Positions 29,154 to 39,743 of a stretch of DNA of 64,000 bases are shown piece after piece. This DNA is from an uncultured Candidatus Saccharibacteria bacterium (GTDB lineage: Bacteria > Patescibacteriota > Saccharimonadia > Saccharimonadales > Saccharimonadaceae): NCBI GenBank assembly GCA_946530965.1, contig CAMNAK010000001.1, positions 310,001 through 374,000 on the forward strand, written 5' to 3'. The notes beneath the pieces are model-generated. The model made no database searches. It had not been told where the DNA came from and saw only the letters and a list, made by a program, of their open reading frames with translations. The position numbers and the translations under genes were made by a program. Position 1 is the stretch's first letter. Each line of letters starts with the position of its first letter.

Positions 29154-29531
29154 CTAAATAGAAAGTCCAAAACTCTGATTCACGAGACCAAATAACTGCT
29201 CATCAGAAAGAGTACCATCAAGAACAATCGTAATCCAATTTTTCTTATTCATATGCCATGCAGGGTAAACACCAGACACGTTACTAGCAAAATCTAACGC
29301 TTCGCTTTTACTAAAGCGAACATTCACAATTTCAATAAGATCATCGCTATCAATACCAATCTTACTTGCTGGAATAACCATAATAATCCCATACCATTTT
29401 CGGCTATTAATATTCCTAAGCACAGCACAATCCGGAGTATTCGCCCACAAAAATTCAGGCTCAGTAGCATAGTTATTCTTCACATAATCCAATAGGCGCA
29501 AGGTTTGGGCAGATTTATAACTCATGCTCAT
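29154..29531 (-). CDS. MmcQ/YjbR family protein
   Basis: WANTPDCAVLRNINSRKWYGIIM, GVYPAWHMNKKNWITI. Confidence 0.85.
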   Translation of the reverse strand: MSMSYKSAQTLRLLDYVKNNYATEPEFLWANTPDCAVLRNINSRKWYGIIMVIPASKIGIDSDDLIEIVNVRFSKSEALDFASNVSGVYPAWHMNKKNWITIVLDGTLSDEQLFGLVNQSFGLSI

Positions 29532-29610
29532 ATTATACCGTTAGGTCTAATATGGCGCATTTCTCGCGAATGCTAGTATTATAATAGAAGCAATAAACAA
29601 GGATTTATCT

Positions 29611-29868
29611 ATGGAACAGAAAATTTGCCAAAGCTGCGCAATGCCATTAACTTCAGAAGATTTATATGCCACCGAAAAAGACGGCAGCAAAAACGAAGAT
29701 TATTGTAAATGGTGCTATAAAGATGGCGAATTTCTAGATAAATGCTCGATGGAAGAGTACATTGAGAAATGCTCGCAATTCGGCGAACAGGCCGGCATGA
29801 CTAACGAGCAAATGAAAGAATATTGCACGAAAGTATTCCCAACTCTAAAGCGCTGGAAGAATTCTTAA
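29611..29868 (+). CDS. zinc-ribbon protein
   Basis: CQSCAMPL...YCKWCYKDGEF. Confidence 0.8.
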   Translation: MEQKICQSCAMPLTSEDLYATEKDGSKNEDYCKWCYKDGEFLDKCSMEEYIEKCSQFGEQAGMTNEQMKEYCTKVFPTLKRWKNS

Positions 29869-30059
29869 CCACTCTATGGCTTTTGACTTCAAGAAAGAAT
29901 TTAAGGAAGGTACAAAACAGAATAATTAATAGGCCTGCAGGATATAAACAATGCGCCGTCGTCTCGCTTCGCTCAACCGGGCATTGGGCGAACCTGGCTC
30001 GAACCCTGCAGGAATCAGCAAACCAAAAAAATAAGTCCTTCGGACTTGTTTTTTTGGTT

Positions 30060-30134
30060 TGGCTGGGCCTGCAGGATTCGAACCTGCGAATGACGGGACC
30101 AAAACCCGTTGCCTTACCACTTGGCGAAGGCCCA
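30060..30134 (-). tRNA. tRNA-Gln (TTG), CCA encoded
   Basis: TGGGCCT/AGGCCCA acceptor, anticodon arm ACGGG-TTTTGGT-CCCGT, T-arm GCAGGTTCGAATCCTGC, GCCA end. Confidence 0.93.
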
Positions 30135-30282
30135 ACGATGTCTAAATTTTAGCATAAGATAAGCAAATCTTCAACGAAGCAGCAGATGCTCAAAAACGAG
30201 CAAATCGCGTACGAAAAAAAATTACCAAAAAAACACAAGCTAAAAATAGAAAAATGCCGTAAGCGTGATATAATAACAGGTA

Positions 30283-33200
30283 ATGCGAGTAGAAAGATCG
30301 CCAGCAACACGAAGTCTGGGACGCAACTTATTGGTTGTGCGTGCAATTTTTATGCTCATTCTCAGTATCGTCCTCATTGCATCTTTCTTTACTTCGATCG
30401 CCGCTTCGGCAGCCGAAAACGTCTTCAAAATCACCAACACAAGCCTCATAGAAGCCTCACAAAATGTCGAGGAGGATTTTGAGGCTACCGACGAAGCCAA
30501 CATCTCTGATGCGCTCCTATTCCACAGAGTCGGCGACTATGCCAAGTTCAAGATTACCCTCAATAATTCCGATTCAATCAACCATACAATCGAGAGTATT
30601 ACCGACGATAACGACAACGAATACATCGCTCTCGAATATGCCGATTACGCAGGCACCGCGGTAAACTCTGGTGATTCTTTCGATTTCCTTCTAACCATCA
30701 AATATACAGCAACCGTCGACGATATTAACAACCGCGACCAAAACTCGAGTTTCAAGCTATATATCAAATACGCCGAGTCCGAAAAACCAGACGAAATTGA
30801 TCCAAGTTCACCAGATACTTCAGACAACTTCAAAGTAGCCGTCACAATTCTTGTTATCTCTGCCACTGGTCTACTTATCTGTCTCGTAAAAGCCAAGCGC
30901 ATCGGTCACAAAGTAATCAAAACCATCACGGTTATCGCGCTCGTTGTTTCTTCATTTGTAATTTCCAACAATACTCAAGCCGCTTCCGAAGGTACAGACG
31001 TTATCGTCTTTACGGGCGAATACCACCTTTACGATCAACTCGTAATCACACTAGATAACGGTGGCGCCGAAAGTACTACAATCGTAAACTACAACGCTAC
31101 TGTCGGTAGTATCACAAAACCAGAAGCGCCAAATGGCTACGAGTTTGATACCTGGAAGGATAAAGACGGCAACCCAATCTCCGACAGCACAAAACTCACC
31201 GAAGACACGAAACTTTTTGCTGGTTACAAAATTATCACTTACACTATCCTCTATGAAGGTCTAGAGTCTGACGAAGAGCAGGGATTACCAACCGAATACA
31301 ACATCGAAACAGGTGCCACAATCACACCACGCAACACTCGAAAAGACGACGATGGCGACGATTCCCAAACATTCGCTGGCTGGAAAGACGAGAACAACGT
31401 AGTCTCCCAAACCGTCACAATTCCAACCGGACAAACAGGCAACAGAACTTTTATAGCTACTTGGGAAGACGCTCCGCTCACAACTTACACTGCAACCTGC
31501 AACCTTAATGGCGGCCAGGGCACAGATTCATATACTTTCAACAAAAAGACCGAGACTTTTGCAATCCAAAACCCAACCAAAGATTTCTATGATTTCAAGG
31601 GTTGGTCTGGCACAGACTTGGATGGCGAAGAGAACACGAACGTTCAGGTCGCAAAAGGAACCCGTAAAAATCTACAATTCGAAGCACATTACACGCCAAC
31701 CGACTACACAATTTCATACACGGGCCTCGACGAATCAGAACTAGCGGGTAGGCCAACCAGCTACAACTACGAAAGCACCATTCATCTCGAAAACCCTGCC
31801 GATAGGTTTGATTCTGACGGCGACAAAACCCAGAGCTTTAATGGCTGGTCCAGCACGGACATTACCATTACAGACAATAAGGATGTCACCTTCCAGAATG
31901 AACATGGCAATAAAGCCTTCAAGGCCAACTGGACAACCGTCGCACCAACCGAATACACCATTACCTACAACTATAACAACGGCGAAGATCCAGGCAACGA
32001 AACCGAATTCACCAAATACGAATCCATTAACGTCATCAATCCTACACGCGATTATTACAATTTTGCTGGTTGGACAGGCGAAGGAATTAATATTACTGAC
32101 CCAATGCATGTCACTATTCCTGTAGGAACCCGAAATAACGTTACGCTCAATGCTACTTGGACTCCAGTAGAATACGATATCACCTACACAAATCTAACCG
32201 AAACGGAATCCGCCGGCTACACCAAGAAATATACAGTCGAAACTGGCTCAATTTCGCTAACCAATCCAGCCGACCGCGGCAATGACGACGAACACTTTGA
32301 CAAATGGACCAGCTCCGATGTTGATGTTTCAGATCCAACGAATATTTCACTCGAAGGCCTACACAAAGACATTACTATCACAGCAAACTGGGCAGCAAAC
32401 TCCCATAGTATTGCTTATGTCCTGAACGAAGGCACCAACGACGATAATAACCCAGCTAACTACACCAAAAACGACTTACCACTCACAATCAATCAGCCAA
32501 CTCGCGAATACTATACTTTTGTGGGCTGGACAAGCGAAGCGCTTAGCATCACCGAACCACAAAAGAATATCACGATTCCATCTGGAACCAAAGCCGACAT
32601 CACTCTAACTGCCAATTGGACACCAGTAGAATACAATATTATCTACACAAATCTTACTAGCGAAGAAACCGCCAACTTCACGAAGAAATACACTGTCGAG
32701 TCCGGCCCAATTTCGCTAACTAATCCGGCCGACCACGACAATGACGACGAACACTTTGTCGAATGGACCAGCTCCGACGTCGATGTTTCAAACCCATCAA
32801 GCATCGTAGTTGCCGACAAGCACAAAGACATTACTATCACCGCCAACTGGGAAGCTAATACTCACAGCCTAAGCATCGATTTGGATGGCGGCACGACCGA
32901 ACCGAACAATCCAACCAGCTTCACTAAGAATACCGAAACCTTCACGCTCATCGAACCAACCAAGAACGGTTACAAGTTCAAGGGCTGGTCCGGCACAGGC
33001 CTGGACGGCGATTCGAATAAGAATGTCCAAGTCGTAAAGGGCACAAAAGAGGACCTTAGCTTTGTAGCACACTTCAGCGCAATCCACTACACTGTAGAGT
33101 TTAATATTAACACTCAAGAAACCATCGGCGAGGGCGATGACGTTGAAATAAATAATCTCACCTGCACATACGACTCGGACTGCATAATCCCAAACAAGAC

Positions 33201-35577
33201 ACTAATTCTCGCCGGCTACACATTTAACGGATGGAATACGCAAGCCGATGGCAACGGCACGCCGTACGCGAAGGGAGCAGATCTTACTAATATCACTACT
33301 ACCGACGGCGACACTATTACGCTTTATGCTCAGTGGAGCCCAAATCTTGACACTGAATATAATATTGAGTTCTACTTTGAGAACATCGACGACAATGAGT
33401 TCACGAAAGACGACAGCAAAACCATAACCAAGCAGGGCCAAACTGGCGCCACAACCGAAGCCATAGACACAAGTACGCAGGAATACCAATTTACCAGCTT
33501 CACCTTCGATAGCAACAACTCAAATAACGTCATATCGGGCACTATTGAACGCCACGGCAATACCACCCTAAAACTCTATTACACCCGCAATACCTACGAA
33601 ATCACCTTCAATGCTAACGGTGGTAAAATCTCAGGCACCGATTCTGAAACTACAACCATAACAGCAAAATATGGTAAAACTATCGCACCATCCGAATTCC
33701 CAGAATTAACCGCAAAACAATATGCGGACTTCGCCGGCTGGTATACCACCGCCGACGATAGTGGTGAAGCAATAACTGCTGACATTACCATTAGCGGAAC
33801 CCAGACGATTTATGCACATTGGACAATCCCGACACTCTGCAAGAAGGCTACCGAACTACATGTTGAGACCTGCATTAACTCATCCGGCGGCTGCTCAAAG
33901 AATCAATACTCCGTCGATGGCGGTTCGATCGTAGGTAAAAAGAATACTTCAACAATTGTCTATGGCAAGATATCCGATGGTAACAGCTTCGAAATCGGAG
34001 ATGCCTTCGATTGCGATGTAAATGGCGACGGTGAATATAATGCATCGAACGAACGATTCTACTATATCCGCGACAATAGTAATAAGGCCGTCTTGGTCTA
34101 TAGTTCTAACTTCGAAGGCGATCACGTTGGTATAACAGAGTTTTATAACTACGGTCCAGCTCTAACCAAGCTACCAACTACCGAATACTGGGGTGGCCTC
34201 GAAAGAATCGGCGTAACCTATCACGACAATAAAGTTGCAAGGCTCTTGAATGCAGAGGATACCGTAGCTCTATTCGGTGGCACTGGTCGCAGCATTTCAA
34301 TTCCACTCGAGAACGATTTCGTGTTCGAAAATACCGGTTATTACTATTACGACGCCCCTGCATCCGAGGAAGTCGTAAAACCTGCAATGTGGACAGAGAT
34401 AGAAAAGTCATCGGGCGTTCATTACCGCATCCATACCAATCAGCTCGAGTTCAACGACAAAGCAGACAACTCTAGCAAGAACGTCGTACGCCCAGTCATT
34501 GAAGTACCGATGACACTCATGGATCAATCTCCAGCCGAAACGGTTACCATTACATTCAATGCAATGGGCGGAGAAGCAGTACCACAATTAGTCATGGGTA
34601 AAGGCAATGCCTTTAGATCTAGGGCAACAACAACCAGAACGTTCTATACCTTCAAAGGCTGGTGCTTCGACGAAGAGTGCACTTCAGAAGTAAGCTATTC
34701 TACGATTATCGATAGCGACGTAACTCTATACGCAAATTGGGAGTTGACTGATGCGGCGGCAAGCGTAGGGGACGAATACTACAGCACACTCGCCGAGGCA
34801 ATCGAAGCCGTCCCTACTACCGGTATCGAAACAGAAGTAGTCTTACTCAAGAACATAACCGAAAACACTATCAATATTGAAAACGGTCGCAACGTTCTGC
34901 TTAATGGCGGAAGCTATACTCTTACCGCAGGCAAAGGCAACGCCATTCGTCTAAACACGGGTAGCAAACTAACTCTTGCCTCTGGTACAATCACCTCCAA
35001 ACAGAAAGATGGCGTCATTAATGTCAATGAAGGCACAGAACTCGTTGTAACCGGTGGTAAAGTCAGAGCAGAAGGCATCAGAGGAGCAATATTCAATAAT
35101 GGCGGAACCGTATCGATTAACGGCGGCGAGATTAGTGCAACCAGTGGCGAAAGAGCTACCATCCACAACCTCTGCAGATCAGATCTAACGCCAAAGTGCT
35201 ACACGCCAGGAACAATCAATATCTACGGCGGAAGCATCGAGAGCACGGGCGCCTATGCCATATTTAACGAAAAAGGCACCCTGAACATTGGCAACAAGAA
35301 CGGAACTGCCGATACTAGTAGTCCAATCATCCGCGCAAAGACCTACGGTATTATCGGACACGGAACCACCAGCGATGGCGTAAACTTCTACGATGGTACC
35401 ATTGCAGGCAAGACCGACCCAACGGCTATCTACAATGGAGGACAGACCTACAACCCTTCTCCAAACCAAGATCCAAATCAAGCCATAATCACCGACATCG
35501 AGAGCGGCTATAACAAACAAGTGACGACCGACAGTGATGGCTATAAGAATCTCACTCTAACCCCAGTAAGTCCGTAG
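30283..35577 (+). CDS. 1764-aa surface protein with multiple InlB-type B-repeats and C-terminal beta-helix-like region
   Basis: Repeated FxGWxxxxxxxxxxxxxTVTxxAxW-type units (e.g. YNFAGWTGEGINITDPMHVTIPVGTRNNVTLNATW), internal double TM, Gly-rich beta-helix C-terminus. Confidence 0.9.
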   Translation: MRVERSPATRSLGRNLLVVRAIFMLILSIVLIASFFTSIAASAAENVFKITNTSLIEASQNVEEDFEATDEANISDALLFHRVGDYAKFKITLNNSDSINHTIESITDDNDNEYIALEYADYAGTAVNSGDSFDFLLTIKYTATVDDINNRDQNSSFKLYIKYAESEKPDEIDPSSPDTSDNFKVAVTILVISATGLLICLVKAKRIGHKVIKTITVIALVVSSFVISNNTQAASEGTDVIVFTGEYHLYDQLVITLDNGGAESTTIVNYNATVGSITKPEAPNGYEFDTWKDKDGNPISDSTKLTEDTKLFAGYKIITYTILYEGLESDEEQGLPTEYNIETGATITPRNTRKDDDGDDSQTFAGWKDENNVVSQTVTIPTGQTGNRTFIATWEDAPLTTYTATCNLNGGQGTDSYTFNKKTETFAIQNPTKDFYDFKGWSGTDLDGEENTNVQVAKGTRKNLQFEAHYTPTDYTISYTGLDESELAGRPTSYNYESTIHLENPADRFDSDGDKTQSFNGWSSTDITITDNKDVTFQNEHGNKAFKANWTTVAPTEYTITYNYNNGEDPGNETEFTKYESINVINPTRDYYNFAGWTGEGINITDPMHVTIPVGTRNNVTLNATWTPVEYDITYTNLTETESAGYTKKYTVETGSISLTNPADRGNDDEHFDKWTSSDVDVSDPTNISLEGLHKDITITANWAANSHSIAYVLNEGTNDDNNPANYTKNDLPLTINQPTREYYTFVGWTSEALSITEPQKNITIPSGTKADITLTANWTPVEYNIIYTNLTSEETANFTKKYTVESGPISLTNPADHDNDDEHFVEWTSSDVDVSNPSSIVVADKHKDITITANWEANTHSLSIDLDGGTTEPNNPTSFTKNTETFTLIEPTKNGYKFKGWSGTGLDGDSNKNVQVVKGTKEDLSFVAHFSAIHYTVEFNINTQETIGEGDDVEINNLTCTYDSDCIIPNKTLILAGYTFNGWNTQADGNGTPYAKGADLTNITTTDGDTITLYAQWSPNLDTEYNIEFYFENIDDNEFTKDDSKTITKQGQTGATTEAIDTSTQEYQFTSFTFDSNNSNNVISGTIERHGNTTLKLYYTRNTYEITFNANGGKISGTDSETTTITAKYGKTIAPSEFPELTAKQYADFAGWYTTADDSGEAITADITISGTQTIYAHWTIPTLCKKATELHVETCINSSGGCSKNQYSVDGGSIVGKKNTSTIVYGKISDGNSFEIGDAFDCDVNGDGEYNASNERFYYIRDNSNKAVLVYSSNFEGDHVGITEFYNYGPALTKLPTTEYWGGLERIGVTYHDNKVARLLNAEDTVALFGGTGRSISIPLENDFVFENTGYYYYDAPASEEVVKPAMWTEIEKSSGVHYRIHTNQLEFNDKADNSSKNVVRPVIEVPMTLMDQSPAETVTITFNAMGGEAVPQLVMGKGNAFRSRATTTRTFYTFKGWCFDEECTSEVSYSTIIDSDVTLYANWELTDAAASVGDEYYSTLAEAIEAVPTTGIETEVVLLKNITENTINIENGRNVLLNGGSYTLTAGKGNAIRLNTGSKLTLASGTITSKQKDGVINVNEGTELVVTGGKVRAEGIRGAIFNNGGTVSINGGEISATSGERATIHNLCRSDLTPKCYTPGTINIYGGSIESTGAYAIFNEKGTLNIGNKNGTADTSSPIIRAKTYGIIGHGTTSDGVNFYDGTIAGKTDPTAIYNGGQTYNPSPNQDPNQAIITDIESGYNKQVTTDSDGYKNLTLTPVSP

Positions 35578-35593
35578 CCAAAAACAAAAAATA

Positions 35594-35620
35594 GCCCCGC
35601 ATCACAGCGGGGCATTTTGA
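35594..35620 (+). terminator. Rho-independent terminator
   Basis: GCCCCGC-atcaca-GCGGGGC + ATTTTG. Confidence 0.65.
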
Positions 35621-35697
35621 TGCCATCATTTCAGCGCCATGCCTTTTTCTTCAAGCCATAAGCATAAGCGGCATAAATCTGGTAAAATATACCTTGT

Positions 35698-36525
35698 ATG
35701 ACAGAAAACTTACTTACAGTCCGTGGTCTCCATAAAGTCTACGGAAAGCGTGACTCAAAATTCGAGGCCCTTCGTGGCATCAATCTTAAAATTAACAGAG
35801 GCGAATCCGTCGCTATTGTTGGTAAATCCGGTTCCGGTAAATCCACACTTATGCATCTACTCGCCTTACTAGACCGTCCAACCAAAGGTGAAATACTCCT
35901 AGACGGCACAAACACTTCAAAACTCAAACAACGCCAGCTAAACAAGCTCCGCAATAAAGAGTTTGGTTTTGTGTTCCAGCAATTCTTTATGAACGCTAAC
36001 GATACCGTTCTAAACAACGTTATCTTACCACTCAAGATAGCAGGCGTTAGCGCCAAAGAACGCAAGCGTCGCGCCATGCACGCTTTGACCATCGTTGGCC
36101 TAGAATCCAAAGCCAAGAACAAAGCTAGCGATCTTTCTGGCGGTCAGAAACAGCGTGTTTGTATCGCTCGCGCCATCGTAAACGATCCAGCCGTCATCTT
36201 CGCCGATGAGCCAACTGGTAACCTCGACTCTAATACTGGCGCAAAAATTGAAGAAATCCTCTTTAGCCTAAATCGCGAAAAAGACATCACTCTCATTATC
36301 GTTACACATGACGAAGAACTAGCAGAAAAATGCGACCGCCAAATCCGCATCACGGACGGTCGTATAACCTCCGATGAAGATATTGCTGAAGAGCGCGAAT
36401 TGGCCGAAATGGCCCAAGAAGAAAAAGAAGAGCGCCACAGGAAACATCTATCTGGCGACATGGATGCCGACGGTCTTCGCGACGACGCCACAGTCTCACA
36501 CGTCAAAGTTAAGGAGGTCAAGTAA
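35698..36525 (+). CDS. ABC transporter ATP-binding protein (MacB/LolD type)
   Basis: GKSGSGKSTLMHLLA, LSGGQKQRVCIARAI, VIFADEPTGNLD. Confidence 0.95.
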   Translation: MTENLLTVRGLHKVYGKRDSKFEALRGINLKINRGESVAIVGKSGSGKSTLMHLLALLDRPTKGEILLDGTNTSKLKQRQLNKLRNKEFGFVFQQFFMNANDTVLNNVILPLKIAGVSAKERKRRAMHALTIVGLESKAKNKASDLSGGQKQRVCIARAIVNDPAVIFADEPTGNLDSNTGAKIEEILFSLNREKDITLIIVTHDEELAEKCDRQIRITDGRITSDEDIAEERELAEMAQEEKEERHRKHLSGDMDADGLRDDATVSHVKVKEVK

Positions 36526-37835
36526 TGAAAGCCCTAGATATTATCAAAGAGGCTAACCAAAGCCTTCTTCGCAACAAACTTCGTAGTTTCCTAACTATTC
36601 TAGCCATTTTTATCGGTAGCTTCGTAATCATTATTAGCACCGGCATCAATGCTGGCGTAAACGATTTCATCGACAAACAGATGAACTCTGTTGGTGGTGA
36701 AGGTTATCTCGAAATCATGAACACCAATGCAACCCAGCAGGCCGCAGCAATGTTCTCCTCCGAAGTCCAAGAATATAGCGAAGAGGAAGAAGAACAAAGC
36801 ACCGACATCTATATCACCGAAGAACAAATCGAAAAAGCCAAAAAGATTGACGGCGTTAAAAGCTTCGATGCTTTGCCAAGCGCAAAAGCAGAATATCTTC
36901 AGCTTGTCGGCAAAGACAAGAAAATCAAGGTTGCACATATTAACCTTGTTCCTCGTGGCAACCTCAATATGGACCTTATTGCAGGTCGCAAGGCCGACTC
37001 AGATTCAGATAACTACGAAATCATCCTAACCCAAGAAATCGCCGAAGCCTTCGGCTATAAGGGCGACAGCCTAGACGATATCCTTGGCAAAAAGATTTAT
37101 CTTGCTATTCCTGGCACTATCAAGTGCTATACCGTACAGAAGCATTCAGATTGCCAGACCAAGGTCGAAGCCGAAATTGTTGGCGTTCAGGCCCCGGGCG
37201 TCCTAGCTATGGCAGGTAGCCGCGTAAACGTCGCTCTTTGGAACAAAATGAGCGAAATTAACAACGAAGGCGTGCCAAAAGAAAACACTCTAGCTGTTCA
37301 GGCTACAGCCGACGTCGACCCAGACAAAATTGACGACATTAAGAAAGAAATGGAAGACATTGGTCTTACCTCTATGTCCCTAGAAGACGAAATCGGCTCC
37401 ATTAAGACCTTCTTTGACGCCATGCTAACCGTTCTTAAAATCTTTGGCGGCATCGCCCTAGTCGCAGCTTCTATCGGTATCATTAACACGCTTCTCATGT
37501 CTGTTCAGGAACGCACTCGCGAAATTGGCCTAGACAAAGCCCTTGGTATGAGTAATGGTCGCGTCTTCGCTACCTTCGCCATTGAAGCCATCTCTCTAGG
37601 CTTCTGGGGTTCACTCTTCGGTATTATCGTGTCATTCCTTATCGGCCAAGCCGTTAACTTCGTAACCCATGAAACAATCCTAAGTAGCCTACCAACCTTC
37701 CAATTAATCATCTTCAGAGCAGTCGATCTTATCTCGATTACCCTAATTATCATGCTTATTGCCTTACTCGCCGGTGTTCTTCCTGCTCGCAAAGCTTCAA
37801 AGAAAGACCCGATCGATTCACTAAGGTATGAATAA
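36525..37835 (+). CDS. MacB/FtsX-type ABC permease
   Basis: N-terminal TM with AL-N--RS-LT-LGI-like start, MacB periplasmic domain, SVQERTREIGLDKALGMS. Confidence 0.92.
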   Translation: MKALDIIKEANQSLLRNKLRSFLTILAIFIGSFVIIISTGINAGVNDFIDKQMNSVGGEGYLEIMNTNATQQAAAMFSSEVQEYSEEEEEQSTDIYITEEQIEKAKKIDGVKSFDALPSAKAEYLQLVGKDKKIKVAHINLVPRGNLNMDLIAGRKADSDSDNYEIILTQEIAEAFGYKGDSLDDILGKKIYLAIPGTIKCYTVQKHSDCQTKVEAEIVGVQAPGVLAMAGSRVNVALWNKMSEINNEGVPKENTLAVQATADVDPDKIDDIKKEMEDIGLTSMSLEDEIGSIKTFFDAMLTVLKIFGGIALVAASIGIINTLLMSVQERTREIGLDKALGMSNGRVFATFAIEAISLGFWGSLFGIIVSFLIGQAVNFVTHETILSSLPTFQLIIFRAVDLISITLIIMLIALLAGVLPARKASKKDPIDSLRYE

Positions 37836-39309
37836 TCTAACGCTTCTTCAATATTTCGAATGGTACCTGCCGAGCAACCAATTGCTCTGGCAGCGCGCCG
37901 TTCGCGAGGCAAAAGACATCCACAAGATGGGCTTTAATGCCGTATGGCTTCCGCCAGCTTTCAAAGGCCAAGATGCAGATAACGTTGGTTATGGCGTTTA
38001 TGACCTATACGATCTCGGCGAATTCAAGCAAAAGGGTAGCATTGCTACTAAATATGGCACTCGCCGCGAATACCAGGCCGCAATCAAAGCTTTCCAGCGT
38101 TACGGCATCAAAGTTTTTGCAGATATCGTGCTAAACAACCGCATTGGCGGCGACGAAACCGAAGTCGTCCGCGCTATCGAACAAGAATGGGATAACCGTC
38201 TCCAGCAAGTCGGCGACATCTACGAAATCGAAGCTTGGACCAAATATAACTTCCCAGGTCGCAAGGGTAAGTATTCAGACTTTACATGGAACAGTGCATA
38301 CTTTAACGGCATCGACTGGGATGAGCGCAGCAAAAAATCTGGCATCTATCTTTTTGAGGGTAAACAATGGGATAGCAAGGTCGGCCAAGAAAAAGCCAAC
38401 TACGACTACCTCATGGGCGCCGATGTCGATTTGCATAACCCTAAGGTTCGTGAAGAGATGCTTCGCTGGGGCGAATGGTATCTTGCCACAACAGGCGTAG
38501 ACGGCTTTAGACTAGACGCAACCAAACACATCGGTAGCGATTTCTATTCCTGGTGGCTCACACAGCTTCGTCAGAAAACCGGCCAAGAACTCCCAACTGT
38601 TGGTGAATACTGGTCCAACGATATGGGCGAGCTAGGTAAATACCTGCAAAAAACCGGCAACCAATTCTGGCTATTTGACGTTCCGCTGCATTTTAACCTA
38701 TTCAAGGCATCCAGAAGCGGCGACCAGTTCCCAATGAACAAGATTCTGGATAATAGTTTATTACAGAGCTTCCCAGATCGCGCTGTAACCTTTGTAGACA
38801 ATCACGATACTCAGCCAAACCAAGGCCTAGATTCTTGGGTCGACGGTTGGTTCAAGACTATGGCTTATGCCTTGATTCTGCTTCGTGGCGAAGGTACGCC
38901 ATGTGTCTTCTGGGGCGATCTATTCGGAATCCCTCACGACAATATCGGCGTCGTACCAGGCCTCAAGGCTCTATTAAAGATTCGCGAATTTTTCGCAAAA
39001 GGCAAGCTTCACGACTACTTTGACCACGAGCATATCGTTGGCTTTACAAGAGAAGGTAGCGAAACTTACCCAGATTCGGGCCTTGCGGTCATTATGAGCA
39101 ACAGCAAAGGCGGCGAAAAAGAAATGTACATCAACAGAAAATTCGCCGGCGTAAGATACATCGACGTAATCGGAACCAACAAGCATATCGTTACGGTAGA
39201 CGAGAACGGAAACGGAAAGTTTAGCGTCGGAAACGGCACCGTTTCTGTCTATGTTAGTGAATTTGCCGCAAAACAATTATTCGTAAACGGCATATCTACT
39301 CGCGGATAA
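37828..39309 (+). CDS. cytoplasmic alpha-amylase (GH13)
   Basis: GFNAVWLPPAFKG, DIVLNNR, VDGFRLDATKHI, GEYW, FVDNHDTQP. Confidence 0.94.
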   Translation: MNNLTLLQYFEWYLPSNQLLWQRAVREAKDIHKMGFNAVWLPPAFKGQDADNVGYGVYDLYDLGEFKQKGSIATKYGTRREYQAAIKAFQRYGIKVFADIVLNNRIGGDETEVVRAIEQEWDNRLQQVGDIYEIEAWTKYNFPGRKGKYSDFTWNSAYFNGIDWDERSKKSGIYLFEGKQWDSKVGQEKANYDYLMGADVDLHNPKVREEMLRWGEWYLATTGVDGFRLDATKHIGSDFYSWWLTQLRQKTGQELPTVGEYWSNDMGELGKYLQKTGNQFWLFDVPLHFNLFKASRSGDQFPMNKILDNSLLQSFPDRAVTFVDNHDTQPNQGLDSWVDGWFKTMAYALILLRGEGTPCVFWGDLFGIPHDNIGVVPGLKALLKIREFFAKGKLHDYFDHEHIVGFTREGSETYPDSGLAVIMSNSKGGEKEMYINRKFAGVRYIDVIGTNKHIVTVDENGNGKFSVGNGTVSVYVSEFAAKQLFVNGISTRG

Positions 39310-39351
39310 AAAAGAGCCAGTCGCAAGAAAAGCGGCTGGCTTTTTTGAGTC

Positions 39352-39591
39352 TTATCGGTAAGGAATCCCATACCCAAAAAGGAAGAAAACGAGAATCCCA
39401 ATGGTCATAACAATCTGAAATGGCACAAATGAACCAGACATCCAATCCGGAACGTCATCCTTCTTGGCCCATTTAGTAAAAAGCAAGATTGCGCCAACCG
39501 TACCAAAGGTGACGACAGTAGCAACCAGCTCAGCCAAAATCAGATTCAGGATAAAAATACCGACGTTAAGAAAGAAAATTGCGATGCTCAT
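39352..39591 (-). CDS. small membrane protein
   Basis: ORF with three hydrophobic segments after a GCCAGCCGC...GCGGCTGGC terminator. Confidence 0.6.
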   Translation of the reverse strand: MSIAIFFLNVGIFILNLILAELVATVVTFGTVGAILLFTKWAKKDDVPDWMSGSFVPFQIVMTIGILVFFLFGYGIPYR

Positions 39592-39743
39592 AATCTATAC
39601 CCCCTTCGAGCAAAATGTTTCGCATCGTAAGAAAAGAAAATCAAAATACATTTTCTTATCTTTGTAATGCTGTCTTTATTTCAACACGAAAAATCGTTTT
39701 TTGCAATTAAAGCCATATTAGACCAGATGATATAATATAACAG

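Noticed and set aside
29823-30152. 109-aa ORF crossing the tRNA-Gln gene
   Set aside because: Reads through a tRNA on the opposite strand; contains the familiar spurious LQDSNLRMTGPKPVALPLGEGP translation of tRNA sequence
30283-35577. Considered a stitched assembly of two genes
   Set aside because: The frame is uninterrupted with consistent codon use through the internal TM; kept as one CDS while noting the odd topology
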